Assembly (NCBI GenBank): GCA_003996215.1 | Contig: QJPP01007219.1 | Coordinates: forward strand, 186,001 to 250,000 | Direction of reading: 5' to 3' | DNA length: 64,000 bases | Origin: Jaltomata sinuosa | Lineage: Eukaryota > Streptophyta > Magnoliopsida > Solanales > Solanaceae | Shown here: positions 1-11,277 of the stretch, one piece after another | How positions within the stretch are numbered: position 1 is the first letter of the stretch | Layout of the letters: every line of letters begins with the position of its first letter | Translations under genes and position numbers: made by a program | Notes under the pieces: generated by a model | What the model was told of the DNA's origin: nothing | Databases searched by the model: none | What the model saw: the letters and a program-made list of their open reading frames with translations, nothing else

Positions 1-2061
1 ATTGACGTTTTAAGTCGTAAAAACATTCTAAAAACAGTTCTGAAACTGGGAGAAACGTAGGAGAGGGTTACAAGGCAGTTCTTGAGTGATCAAGGTGCAT
101 TTTTGGTGATTTCTATTGCTAAAGTTTACCCCGGTGCCTAGAAACGTGATCTCTACGCGTGACAACCATTTTCCCCTTTGAGAAGTCATGTTTGGAGCTA
201 GTTTCAGCAGATAGGACTTGGTATTCCTTGGTGGTTCTTCAAGATTTACACTTGGTTTGCTAAGGTAACCATCTCGGGGCTCTTTTGTGATCATTTTTAC
301 GAAGTTCTACGGACGTTTCGTCAAGTTATGATCCTATGGAAAATCTGCCGATTTAAGCTTAATTATGAACTATTTTTAGGTGTGTATAAGCTGCGTATAT
401 ATAGTGTTTGTGAAGCTTAGAATGTAAGGAACAACTTTCGTGAAGGAACTACGGGCATTTGGACGTTCTTTGGAAAGGTATGTTAAGGCTAAGCGTTGTC
501 CTTCCTTTGAGCACGGACTTTAGAAAATTCCTAAATCGTCAAATGCGATATTTTACTATTCTACTACTAGAAAGACCTTCTGTGAAAGGCATTGGGATCA
601 CAGCTGAAGTATTTTCGTGGTATTATTATGATGATATTCCACTCATTTGGTTATATAGGATATTCGACATCTATATGTCATTTTGTCGGCTTCCTTAACT
701 ATATGTCTATATGTAGGAGTTTATGTTCTTCTTTGGGTGTTGTGATTTAAAATGATTGCAAAGGAACATTAAGAATTCGCAACCAACCCTCCTTCCTCGC
801 TAAAATGATTTTCGAAAAACTTTAAAATAATATGTCAATTTTTAAAACTCTCAAATGTAACTTGTATTTTTAAACTACCAAAGGACATGGTTTTTGAAAT
901 ACTTTTCTTTACAAACTATTAAGTAAACATATATAGAAACTAAGTGAATCACTTTAAGCTCTTTATGAACATCCTCAGGTTTAAGTTACCTTTCGAAAGT
1001 CAAATTAAGTATTCAAGTTTATTCTAAAAGTACATGAGGTTCTACGATGCTTTTACATGTTATACAAAAGTAATTACGAGATTATGAGAATAAGAGTACC
1101 AGCAGGCCAAGATTGACAACATAATTATGATGACATACGTGCATTACACATCTATGACATGATATGCTATGCATTCAACTCTCAAGCTATAATTGGGAGG
1201 TATGGGGCCTATTGCCTATATTTATACGTATGAGACACAGATGGCCACGAGTTGGCAGATATGATCTCGGTTAGCTATCGAAAGACACCACCATTGCTAG
1301 CACTTGGTTGTGTACGATATGCATTTGCATTTATGTATATGTATTCATGACATACAATTATGCGAGCATACCATGCATATTTGATTTCTATAAGGTCAGA
1401 TGTCGGCTATGGAGGCTATCAGAGTTTCAGTTTCAGGTGGTTTATCTATTACCCTTTTCACAACAGCTATTTATGATTCCACTCTCTGCCTTACATATCA
1501 GTACATTTTTATTCGTACTGACATCCTGTTACCTGGGGACGCTACATTTTGTTTTGTGCATGCAGGTTCAGGTAGGGATTCTGATCGACCCCTCCACTAG
1601 GATTCGGGGTTCAGCTGTGAGTTGGTAAGCTCCACCTCTTCCTGGGGCTGTCAAAGGGTGTTTACTTTTGTTGTACAGTTTGGGTATAGTCGGGGCCTTG
1701 TCCCGACCGGTGCTTATGGCACTCTTAGAGGCTATAGTGGACATGATATTCTAGGTTTCTTTTTGCAGCTTCCAGTCTCCAGCCCCATAGGTTTGGCATG
1801 TATGTATATGTATGTATGTGTGTCTTCAGTTGCGGCCTTGTCGGCCAGACAGTACTTCATTATTTTTGGCTTGTCTACCTTTATCTATATGACTTGTTGT
1901 CTTTCAGGTTATGACCTTAAAGGTCCATGTTTGGTATTTCATATGTTATGCTGCCCGACTTTTTGGGCCCATAGTTTAGTCAGCTTGTATGTTTTAGTGG
2001 CTAACTCGGTCGAATAAGGTATCGAGTGCCAGTCGCGCCTCCCCTAATTTAGGGCGTGATA
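1..2061 (+). mobile_element. Right part of a gypsy-type LTR (left end outside window)
   Basis: No protein-coding ORF is convincing here. The right end reads GGGCGTGATA at 2052-2061, a mutated form of the usual GGGCGTGACA end of nightshade gypsy LTRs. Directly after it, integrase codons start in the middle of the zinc-finger region, so this LTR was inserted into element A. The start (TG) and the left TSD lie outside the window, so solo LTR and complete element cannot be told apart. The family differs from the LTR at 3283-5468. Confidence 0.65.
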
Positions 2062-3252
2062 GGTGATTTCATGTCCAAATGTCAGTACTGTCTGCAGGTC
2101 AAATACGAGCACCAAAGGCCTGCAGGACTACTTCAAAGGATGCCCATTCTCGAGTGGAAGTGGGAGTAGATAGCCATAGATTTTGTGGTGGGTCTACCCA
2201 AGACCTTGGGAAAGTATGACTCTATTTGAGTCATTATGGACAGGCTGATCAAGTTAGCTCATTTCATTCTGGTCAGAGTGGATTATAATTTGCAGCAATT
2301 GACTAAGATCTATGTGAAGGAGATCGTGAGACTATATGGGGTACCACTGTCCATCATTTCAGAAAGGGGCACACAGTTTACCTCTAAGTTTTGGGGTAGG
2401 TTACATGAAGAGTTGGGCACTCAACTCACGTTCAACACAACTTTCGATCCTCAAACTGAAGGTCAGTCGGAGAGGATAATCCAAGTATTGGAAGATATGC
2501 TGAGAGCATGTGTGATTGACTTTGGAGGTCATTGAGACCAATTTCTACCGTTGTGTGAGTTCTCATACAACAACACCTACAACTTCAGTATCGACATGGC
2601 ACCATTTGAGGCGCTGTATGGGAGGGGTTGTAGGTTCCTTATAGGGTAGTTTGAGGCAGGTGATGTGAAGTCTCTGGGCGTAGACTTGGTAAGGGAAGCA
2701 CATAAAAAAGTAAGGGGCATTCAGACCAAGTCACTAGCGGCCCAGAGCAGGCAGAAGGAATACGCGGATCGCAAGGTAAGAGACATGAAATTTCAGGTTG
2801 GTGAGCAAGTACTATTGAAAGTGTCACCAATGAAGGGGGTCATGCGTTTTGATAAGAAGGGAAAGCTCAACCCTCGGTTCATCGGTCCGTTTGAGGTTCT
2901 CAAAATGGTAGGGCCAGTGGCTTACAGGTTAGCACTACCGCCCAGTTTATCCGGTGTCCATCCAGTATTCCATGTATCCATGTTGAAGCGATACCACGGG
3001 GATGGAGATTACATTATCAAATGGGATGAAGTATTGCTAGACAAGGATCTTCGATATGAAGAGGGACCGGTTGTGATTCTTGATCGAGATGTTCGAAAGT
3101 TGATGACAAAAGAGATCATATCAGTGAAAGTTCAATGAAAGCATCATCCGCTTGAAGAAGCCACTTGGAAAACTGAGAAGGACATGCGGGACAAGTACCC
3201 TCACTTGTTCGAGGACTCAGGTACTACACATTCCCTCTTTTATGATTATTCA
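2062..3252 (+). pseudogene. Ty3-gypsy (Del/Tekay-type) integrase and C-terminal fragment, element A
   Basis: This is the 3' end of a gypsy polyprotein. It has the end of the zinc finger (CxxC, 2074-2090), the integrase core at 2180-2535 and the C-terminal domain at 2665-3138 with the GKLNPRFIGPFE and VHPVFHVSMLKRYH motifs. A chromodomain-like tail (EEATWKTEKDMRDKYPHLF) follows. Reading is broken by stops near 2168, 2227, 2533, 2647 and 3136. At least four of them replace tryptophans that are constant in the family (TGG to TGA or TAG). The second catalytic aspartate is changed (ISERGTQF instead of ISDRGTQF), so it cannot encode an active integrase. The upstream gag, protease and RT lie left of the inserted LTR, outside the window. 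Confidence 0.9.
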
Positions 3253-3639
3253 GGGATGAACAATGGGTAAATTGGTATCTGTTGTAACAACCGGGTTTAT
3301 CATTACGAGTAAATCTTTCGTGCCAATTTTAAAGTTAGAAAACTTCCGGGTTTAAGAGTTGAAAAATTTAGGCTAGGCTAGTCTCGGACGAAATCTGAGA
3401 AAGGTATGGTCTAGGACAATCCGAGTGAGGATTGGGTAATGTGTCTTGTAGTGAGATAGATTTTTCATTAGATAAGTCATAGAGGAGTCAGAGGGACTTT
3501 TTGAAAGTGAATTTGGGTAAGTAGAACTCTCGAAATCGAGGTTGATGTGAAGGGGTTATTTCGGAACATCAAAGATTTAAGGTGTACTGTAATGGGCACT
3601 TTTCTGAGATTTTCTAAGTTTCTGCCCGTGATGAGCGTT

Positions 3640-3765
3640 GTCACTGCGCCGTAGCAGTGACCGCTATAGCGGATGTCAATGTCGATCAGCACTGCTATAT
3701 CATACAGTTCTGCTACAGCGGTACTGCTATAGCAGAGCGTGGACCGCCATAGCGGACAAGTCGGG
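3640..3765. repeat. CCGCTATAGCGG palindrome cluster in family A LTR
   Basis: The perfect 12-bp palindrome CCGCTATAGCGG lies at 3661-3672. Diverged versions follow (TGCTATATCA, CTGCTACAGCGG, ACTGCTATAGCAG, CCGCCATAGCGG). The same cluster is found at 9415-9545 (perfect copy 9459-9470) and, in the inverted LTR, at 6680-6830 (perfect copy 6782-6793). It sits about 360-480 bp from the LTR start each time. Confidence 0.85.
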
Positions 3766-4494
3766 ATTTAATGCAGAAAACTTCCCCAAAACAGTCAGTT
3801 TTCATCAAGAACATTTTGGGAGAAGGGCTAGGCAATTTTGGGCAAACTTACTTCGTTTTCCACCATTTTTCATTCTAAAGGTAAGAATTCTACTCCTTAA
3901 CTCGTTCTATCTTTCCTACGGGGTAGAATTGCTAGTATTGGACTTAGGGAAGGGTTGTGGCTAACCTAAAAATGGTAGAATCCAGGGAAAAAAGAGATTC
4001 TAAGGTATTAAAGTTCTTGAGTCTTGTGTATTAATGTTGGGTTATAATCACTTTGCCATAATTCTCTAAAAATATTCGTAAAAATGATGAACTTAGGTGA
4101 ATTTATGGTGGGGGAGCCCAGAAATAGGTGGAATGATCATAGTTTGGCCTGGGGATTTGGGATTTTGCATAATCCGGGTATTCTAGGCCAGTGCATTGAT
4201 TGTGGTTATTGTATGTTTGTTGCTAGACCAAGAACAAGCAAAGGATTTGGAAAACGGGAAGGCTGTGGTTTAATAGAGCTTTGAGTAATTTGAGGTATGT
4301 GATGGCTACTGATTACCAATATGCATTATGTGTTCATGTACCATTACTTAGTAACGTATGAGTTACATGCTTAGGGAATGAGTTGTGAATATTTAATTGT
4401 CCGGTTATCAGTCTTGTGAAATGAACTTGTTTGTTGCTTGTTGATTTACAAGTATGATTATTCATTGTTTGTGATTGATTGAACTTGGTGTGAT

Positions 4495-4650
4495 ATTTGG
4501 TTGGCTCGGGTACCACGCCTGATACGGGAATACTAACAGTTGGCTCGGGTACCACACCTGGTACGGGAATACTAACTGTTGGCTTGGGTACCATGCCTGA
4601 TACAGGAATTCATAATGATTAGCTCGGGTACCACGCCTGGTACGGGTTAT
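4495..4650 (+). repeat. KpnI-containing minisatellite in family A LTR, 4 units
   Basis: Four units of about 38-45 bp share the core GGTACCACGCCTGGTACGGG, itself a near-palindrome around CGCC. The matching arrays are at 10275-10425 in the second LTR and at about 5785-5940 on the opposite strand in the inverted LTR. Confidence 0.85.
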
Positions 4651-5468
4651 TTTAATTGCATTGTTGTGTTCTTTCGATGGTTCCATGAGTGGACCGGGTT
4701 GTACATCTTGACTGTGATTATTGCATATGGTCCATGAGAGGTCGAGTGATTTTATATAATTGTGAGGTTGGTCTTAGTGTAGGTTGGGATTGCATGTCTA
4801 ACACTTAGGTGATGTTAGGGGGATCCTTGGTGGGTCTGGGCTATGTAAAAATGGTATATGTTGATGTCTTGAGTGTGGTCATTGGTTGCTAATTGGTTCA
4901 TGTGTTAATAAGCTAAGGAAGAGACTTGTAGTCTAGTTATATGGTTGGCTTGTTCACATGTTTTCTGTACCTTACTATGTTTTGGTTTATTGTTCATATT
5001 CTGTTTATTAGAGCTGGCCGATGATCCTACCAGTACACGGTGTTGTGTACTGATTCTGCACTTGCTTTTCTTTTGTGAGTACATGCAATCTTTCGGCGGC
5101 TGAAGCGCGACCTCACTTGTAGATTCGGTGAATTCAGGATTCAAGGGTGAGCTGTTCTTCCGGGCTACCTTATTTTCGTCCATGACTGGTTATAGCCCAC
5201 TTGTTTTGGGCTTAAACTTTCATTTTACTTTTGGGGTTGCATCCCCATATTCTAGATGTTGGTAGAATATTTTGGTACAGTGACTTTCAGGTTCTAGGGA
5301 AGATTTTGTTTTTCCGCAGAAATTATGGTATTAGTGTGGAGATATTGAATTGTTAGTTTATTTATTGCATTGGTTTTGAGTTGTTAGATTAGTTAAGTTC
5401 TTGGCCGATAATGGTTTGCTTGCCCGAGGTTTGGGTGGGTGCCACTCACGGCGGGTTGGGTCGTGACA

Positions 5469-7181
5469 ACAAGCCAACAATATAACCAGACTACAAGTCT
5501 CTTCCTTATCTTATCAACCACATATAACCAAATGACAAGCATTGACACATTCAATGACAACAACATGTATAACCTTTCCACATAGTCCGGACCCATCCCG
5601 GGATCCCCCTAACACCACCTAAGTGTTGACATGCAATTCTGGCCTACACTAAGACCAACCTCAAAATTAGTTATAATCACCCGACCTCTCATGGACCAAT
5701 TGCAAAAGCACATTTCAAGAATACAACCTGGTCCACTCATAGAACCATCAAAAGAATACAACCAATGCAAGTAAAAATCAAACCCGTACAGGGCGTGGTA
5801 CCCGAGTCAACCATTTGTAATTCCCGTACCAAGCGTGGTACCCGAGCTAATCGAATAGTATCCCGTACCAAACATGATACCCGATCCAACCAATAAGTAA
5901 CCTTACCAGACGTGGTACCCGAGCCAACTGAATGTCACACAGAAATCCAACAGCCAACAACAATGAACAATAATACATTTGTAAAAGCAACAAGCAATAA
6001 CAAATAGTTCATTTCATAAGACTGATAACCTGATAATTAGACATTCATAAACCATTTCCTAAGCATGAAACTCATACAATACTAAGCAGTAGTACATGAA
6101 CACATGATGCATATTAGAAAAACAACAACCATCACCTACCTCGAATTACTCAAAGCTCTATTGAATTGGAGCCTTCCCGTTTTTCGAATCCTTTGCTTGT
6201 TCTTGGTCTAGAAATAAATATACAACAACTACAATCAATTTACTAGCCTAAAATACCCGAATTATGCAAAATCTCAATCCCCAGGCCAAACTATGATCAT
6301 TCCATCCATTCCCGGGCTTCCCCATCATAAAATCACCTAAGTTCATCATTTTTATGGATATTTTTAGAGAATTATAGCTAAGCGATCATAACCCAACAAT
6401 AATATCAAGACCCAAGAACTACTACGCCCTAGAATCCTCTTTTTCCCTAGATTCTTCTATCCCTAGGTTAGCCACAACCTTTTCCCGAGTCCAAGACTAG
6501 CAATTCTACTCCGTAGGAAAAATAGTACTAAGTTAGGGGAGTAGAATTCTTACCTTTAGGACAAAAAATGGTGGAAAATGGAGTAAGTTCGCCCAAAATT
6601 GCCTAGCCCTTCTCCCAAAATGTTCTTCATGAAAACTGAATATTTTGGAAAAGTTTTTTGCATTAAATCCCGACTCATCCGCTATGGCAGTTCACGCTCC
6701 ACAGTAGCGGTACCACCATAGTATAACCATCCGCTATAGTAGTGCTAACCGATGTTGACTTCCGCTATAGCGGTAATTTCTACGGTATAGCGGAGATCGC
6801 AAAAGCAATGTGTCAACCGCCTAGCGGTTGACACGGGCTAGAAAGTCATAAAATTCCCCAAAAGTGTCCATTTTACAACACATCTTGAATCCCCGACATC
6901 TCAGTATAACCCCTTCACGTCAACCTCGATACCGGAAGTTCACTTGCCTGAATTCAGTTTCGAAAAGTCTTCTGGACTCCTCTATTTGTTAGCTACAATA
7001 AAAACTAGCTCAATACAAGACACGTTACCCAATCCTCACCCGAATTTCCCTAGACTATATCTCGCTCCAAAACTGGCCGAGACTAGCCTAGCCCAAAATT
7101 TTCAACTCCCAAACCCGAAAGTTTTCTAACTCTAAGCTTGGCACAAAAGGTTTATCCGTAATGACGAACCTGGTCGTTACA
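5469..7181 (-). repeat. Inverted, truncated family A LTR
   Basis: This is the reverse complement of about 3283-4953 of the forward LTR. The outer end at 7181 is the LTR start (TGTAACGACC on the minus strand). The inner end at 5469 stops within the LTR, in the sequence after GAGACTTGTAGTCT. It touches the end of the forward LTR directly, so the pair forms arms of about 1.7 kb with a loop of about 0.5 kb. It carries its own CTATAG cluster and KpnI minisatellite. Confidence 0.85.
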
Positions 7182-7881
7182 CTAATAATGGTGCAATGGT
7201 TGACAGGACGGATCGTCATTACAAATGACAAATCTTAGACCCACTCATGGTAACCTGGGAAAATAAGGTAGACATAGATCGATTCACGGGTCAGGCCACG
7301 GGTTGTGATCCCATGATCTACCAATCCCAATCTCAATTTGAATTCAAACCAGTAACATGAGGATTTTAAGTCCTATTATCTACCAATCCCAATTCACATT
7401 TGAATCGGTAACATGAGAATTTTTAGTCCTTTGCGTGTTATCCTCATTTTATCATAGAACTAGGGTCTATGTCAAGTAAAATGATAAAAGTCGATTAAAC
7501 ACCTTTATCAAAGTTGGAGAATTTCTTCGATCTTCAAAAAGATGACTTTGTAAGTATCAGTATGAGTAATTATATTATATTGATCGAGAATCATTCAACT
7601 AGGGATTCTTTGCTCAAAGATGTTCATTTCTATGTGTATCATATATATCACAAAGATTGTGTTAAGAGAAAGCCATTTACGCTTAGAAATAAAATTCATT
7701 TCTATAAGAATAGAGTGAATGAGAAAGATAAGAAATTTGAAATCGCTAAAGAAAGGGGGTCGAATAAATAGTTGGGGAGTGAAATAGGTTTTTTGGGAAT
7801 AGAGGGACTTGAATTCCTGGAAACTCTGAATTTTTCTGCTGAATGTTGTAAACATGTTAGTTCAAACCCTGAGATGCTACA
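7182..7881 (-). repeat. 3' LTR remnant of element 1
   Basis: The parts 7182-7312 and 7814-7881 align by eye with the outer end of the 5' LTR at about 29265-29488, including TTGTAAACATGTTRGTTCA close to the terminus. The LTR starts (minus strand) TGTAGCATCTC at 7881, next to a purine-rich tract (minus-strand GGAGGAGATAT). The middle is replaced by plastid DNA, and the other 1.7 kb of the LTR is absent. Confidence 0.8.
7313..7813 (-). other. Nuclear plastid DNA insert: trnL 3' end, trnL-trnF spacer, decayed trnF copies
   Basis: The minus strand begins with the end of the plastid trnL-UAA 3' exon (TTCAAGTCCCTCTATTCCC, 7795-7813). It continues with the nightshade-type trnL-trnF spacer, recognisable from the stretch around ATATATGATACACATAGAAA and from TTACAAAGTCATCTTTTTGA. 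It ends in two decayed trnF-GAA 3' halves at about 7396-7435 and 7340-7385 (compare AGGACTTAAAATCCTCATG). Tandem trnF pseudocopies are known in plastid genomes. An 85-codon open frame at 7514-7771 on the plus strand lies inside this non-coding spacer and is not a gene. Confidence 0.85.
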
Positions 7882-7886
7882 ATATC

Positions 7887-8827
7887 TCCTCCTTGGGATT
7901 ATTCGTCCCCTAATAAAGACCTAACTAGGCTGAAGTAGTAGGGAAAGAGCTGCAATCCCACAACTGAGTTCTAAAAGGTGAAGTACTGACACAATGATTG
8001 AGTTTCTACAGAAATATAACTGAACTGAATTTGTGAGACATGAATGCGTAGTAGGATTATGAGGATTACTGATGGGTAATACTAAGGGAGAAACTGGTAC
8101 CTTAAGCAAGATCTGAATCAAAAGGAAAAAGGTGAGGGTACTTGGTCATCATAGCTGCTTCTGCTTCCCAAGTAGCTCCCTCAACTGACTGGTTCCTCTA
8201 AAGAACTTTCACCGAAGCGACTTCCTTATTCCTCAACTTATGTACCTAACGGTCAAGAATTTTAACTGGGACCTCTTTGTAAGAAGGCTATTCTTCACAT
8301 CCACACTCTCTAATAGTACTACTGAAGCCGGATCACCAATACATTTTTTCAACAAGGATATATGAAAGACAGGGTGCACCAATGCTAATTCTGCGGGTAA
8401 CTTTAATTCATAAGTCACGTTGCCAACTCTTTTCAGAATTTTTTAGGGACTTACATACCGAGGACTAAGCTTCCCCTTCTTACCAAACCTTATCACTCCC
8501 TTCCTGGGTGAAACCTTCATAAATACCCAATCATCAACTGCAAACTCTGAGTCCCTTCTTCTCATATTTGCATAAGATTTTTGACGACTCTGAGTAGTCT
8601 TCAACCTCTTCCTAATGAGTTGAACCTTTTCTATAGTCTCATGAATGTAATTTGGCCCTATCAAAGTGGCTTCACCTACTTTAAACCAACCCATAGATGA
8701 TCTACACCTCCGCCTATAAAGTACCTCGTACAGAGCCATCTGCATGCTAGAATGGAAATTGTTATTGTAGGCGAACTCTATAAGAGGTAAGTGATCATCC
8801 CAATTACCTTTGAAATTGATCACACAA
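7887..8827 (-). pseudogene. Element 1 integrase C-terminus and tail
   Basis: Read leftwards, this continues the integrase core split at 14440. It starts with IDFKGNWDDHLPLIEFAYNN, then the C-terminal domain (GKLSPRYVSP, about 8443-8480). After a break comes LALVHPVFHISLLKKC (about 8340-8400) and a decayed chromodomain-like tail (EGATWEAEAAMMTKYPHLF, about 8130-8190). Stops and frameshifts make it non-functional. 7887-8130 is the short untranslated stretch before the 3' LTR. Confidence 0.85.
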
Positions 8828-9068
8828 TGTAATGACCTGAACTATTGTGCCTGACCCATTTAAAATAATAAGAAAATAAACTACCTAACCCAGCCCACTA
8901 AGCTACTTAACTCTTAAGATTAAACCCACCTCCTTAATAATTAATAAAATAAGTAATCAAAAGAAGGAGGGAGGCGGTGAATTAGAAGAGTGAAAGAGGT
9001 GGTGAAAAAAGCATAAAATACCTATGTTGGTTTCAACATTAAGTTGTCCAACAACGAAGCAAAAAAAA

Positions 9069-11277
9069 TGTAACAACCGGGTCTGTCATTATGGGTAGTC
9101 CAATCTTGCCAAGTTTTAGAGTTAAAACTCCGAGTTTGGGAGTTTGAAACTGCTAGCCTCAGCTAATTTTGGAGCGAGGTGGAGTTTAGGGAAATCCAGG
9201 TAAGGATTGGGTTAGGTGTCTTATTTTGAGCTAGTTTTCCAGGTAGCCAAGACATAAAGGAGTCCAGGGGACTTTTTGGAATTAAATTCGGGTAAGTAGA
9301 ACTCCCAGAATCGTGATTGACGTGAAGAGGTTGTTTCGGATCGTCAGGGGAAGCAAGTGTGTTGTAAAATGGGCAAATTTTGGACATTTTCGGACATTTT
9401 GTCTGTGACGAGCGCAACGGCTCCGCCGTAGCGACCTCCGTTGTAGCCGTGGAAAAGACCGCTATAGCGGAAGTCAAGGCGGTCAACGCCGGTCGGAACT
9501 GCTATGGCGGAATGCTTCCGCTATAGTGGGACCTCTATAGCGGACTCGACGGAAATTAATGCAGAAATATTCCCCAAAATGTTCAGTTTTCACAATTTCA
9601 TTTTAGGAGAAGGGCAAGGCGATTCCAGGCGATTTTTCTCCATTTTCCATAGTTTTTCTTCCCTAAGGTAAGGTTTCTACTTCCCAAACTTCGTACTACT
9701 TTTCCTATGCGATAGAATTGCTAGGAGGGAACTTGGGGAAAGGTTGGAATAACTTAGGGATGGTAGAATCCAGGGAATAAGGGGGATTCTAGGCATGAAA
9801 GTTCTTGAGTATTGTTAAAACAAGGTTTATTGATCGCATGTTGTTAAATTCTCTATTTTTATCCTTGAAAATGATAGAACTAGGGGAATTAATGGTGGAA
9901 AACCCAGGAAAAAAGGTAGAATGACCATGGTTGGTCTGGGATTTGGGATTTGGTGTAATTCGAGTAATACGCATGCCTAGTTTTTTAATTCAAGTACTTG
10001 TATGTTGTTTTAGACCAAGAACGAGAAAGGAATCCAGACACGGGAAAGCTCGAATTGAGTAGAGCTTGGATCATTTCGAGGTAGGTGATGGCTTAATTAC
10101 TGTGAATGTTGTATATTTTTGTACTCTTTCTAATTATTTGTATGAATTACATTGCTTAGAGGAATTGTTTAGAATGTATAAGGGTCCTGTTTTACAGTCT
10201 GTGGATTAAACGGTGTGTTGCTTGTTGATTTTACAAGTTGTTTGTTCATTATTTGACTGTGGATTAATTGACATTCGATTGGCTTGGGTACCACGTCTGG
10301 TACGAGAATACTAACATTTGGCTTGGGTACCACGCCTGGTACGGGTATAACAAATGGTTGTCTCGGGTACCACGCCTGGTACGGGATACTAACGGTTGGC
10401 TCGGGTACCACGCCTGGTACGGGTTTATTTTACTGCATCATTGCATTGATATTGTTGTATTGTATTGACTGTTATTGGTTCTGTGAGTGGACCAGGCTGT
10501 TTTATTGAAATGTGATATTTGTTGGTGGTCCTTGAGTGATCGGGAATCCTGTTGTATCTATTGAGTTGGCCTTGGATTAGGCCGGGTTATCTGTTTAACA
10601 CTTAGGTGTTGTTTAGAGGGGATCCCATGGTGGGTCTGGGTTAGATGAAAAGGGATGGTTTATTGGTTATATGATTGTTGCTTACAGTTAGAAAGGGTGG
10701 ATTTCATGCGAGAACAAGCTAGGTAGAGACTTGTAGTCTAGGGGTGCCTGTTGACTTGCTGCATGTCTTCTGTACTTATACTTGATTTGTTGTACTGATT
10801 ATACACTATTTTTATTTGGAACTGGCTGATGATCCTACCAGTACACAATGGTGGTGTACTGATACTGCACTTGTTTTTCTTTTTATGAGTACAGGCAATC
10901 TTCCAGCGGTTGAGACGCGACCTCATCTATAGTACCGGCGTTTCCAGACTTCAAGGGTGAGCTGCTTCGATCGAGCTGCCTTGAATCTATCATTAGTGTT
11001 GTAGCCCACTTATTTCGGGCTTAAACTATTTTCTTGTTTTGGGGTTGCATCCCCATATTCTAGACATTGGTAGATTGTTTGATACTGCGACTTTCAGATT
11101 CTAGGGGGTAATTTCTACAGGTTTATATTAATGAAGTGGTTTTGTTATTATTGTTTTGCTAGTTTAATTTCAGCACTTTAGTTTTGAGCTGTTAGAACGG
11201 TTAAGTTCGGGGAAGTGATGGTTCACTCACCCGGGAGAGTTGGGTGAGTGCCACTCCTGGCGGTCTAGGTCGTGACA
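9069..11277 (+). mobile_element. Solo family A LTR nested in family C LTR
   Basis: It has the same ends as the LTR at 3283-5468 (TGTAACAACC, GGTCGTGACA) and a similar length, 2209 bp. It carries the same CTATAG cluster (9415-9545) and KpnI minisatellite (10275-10425). AAAAA flanks it at 9064-9068 and 11278-11282. This fits a 5-bp TSD but is weak because the site is A-rich. No internal region is attached. Confidence 0.85.

Larger units (their letters stand above)
3283..5468 (+). repeat. 3' LTR of element A (family A LTR, 2186 bp)
   Basis: It starts TGTAACAACC and ends GTCGTGACA, right after the element A internal region. A second copy with the same ends lies at 9069-11277 and an inverted truncated copy at 5469-7181. 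Inside are a cluster of CTATAG palindromes (about 3640-3765) and a KpnI-containing minisatellite (4495-4650). No clear polypurine tract is left just upstream. Confidence 0.88.

Noticed and set aside
1308..2017. Overlapping plus-strand ORFs near the window start
   Set aside because: They lie in LTR sequence ending at 2061; no conserved domain.
4334..4686. Repetitive Pro/Val-rich ORFs, and a CRISPR-like look of regular repeats
   Set aside because: They are translations of the LTR minisatellite. There are no unique spacers and no cas genes, and the DNA is plant.
7340..7435. Possible tRNA-Phe gene
   Set aside because: Only decayed 3' halves are present, with no complete cloverleaf.
7514..7771. 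85-codon plus-strand open frame (MENFFDLQKDD...)
   Set aside because: It lies on the antisense of a plastid trnL-trnF spacer, which is non-coding.
10169..10508. Repetitive GTTPGT-type ORFs on both strands
   Set aside because: Same minisatellite in the second LTR copy.
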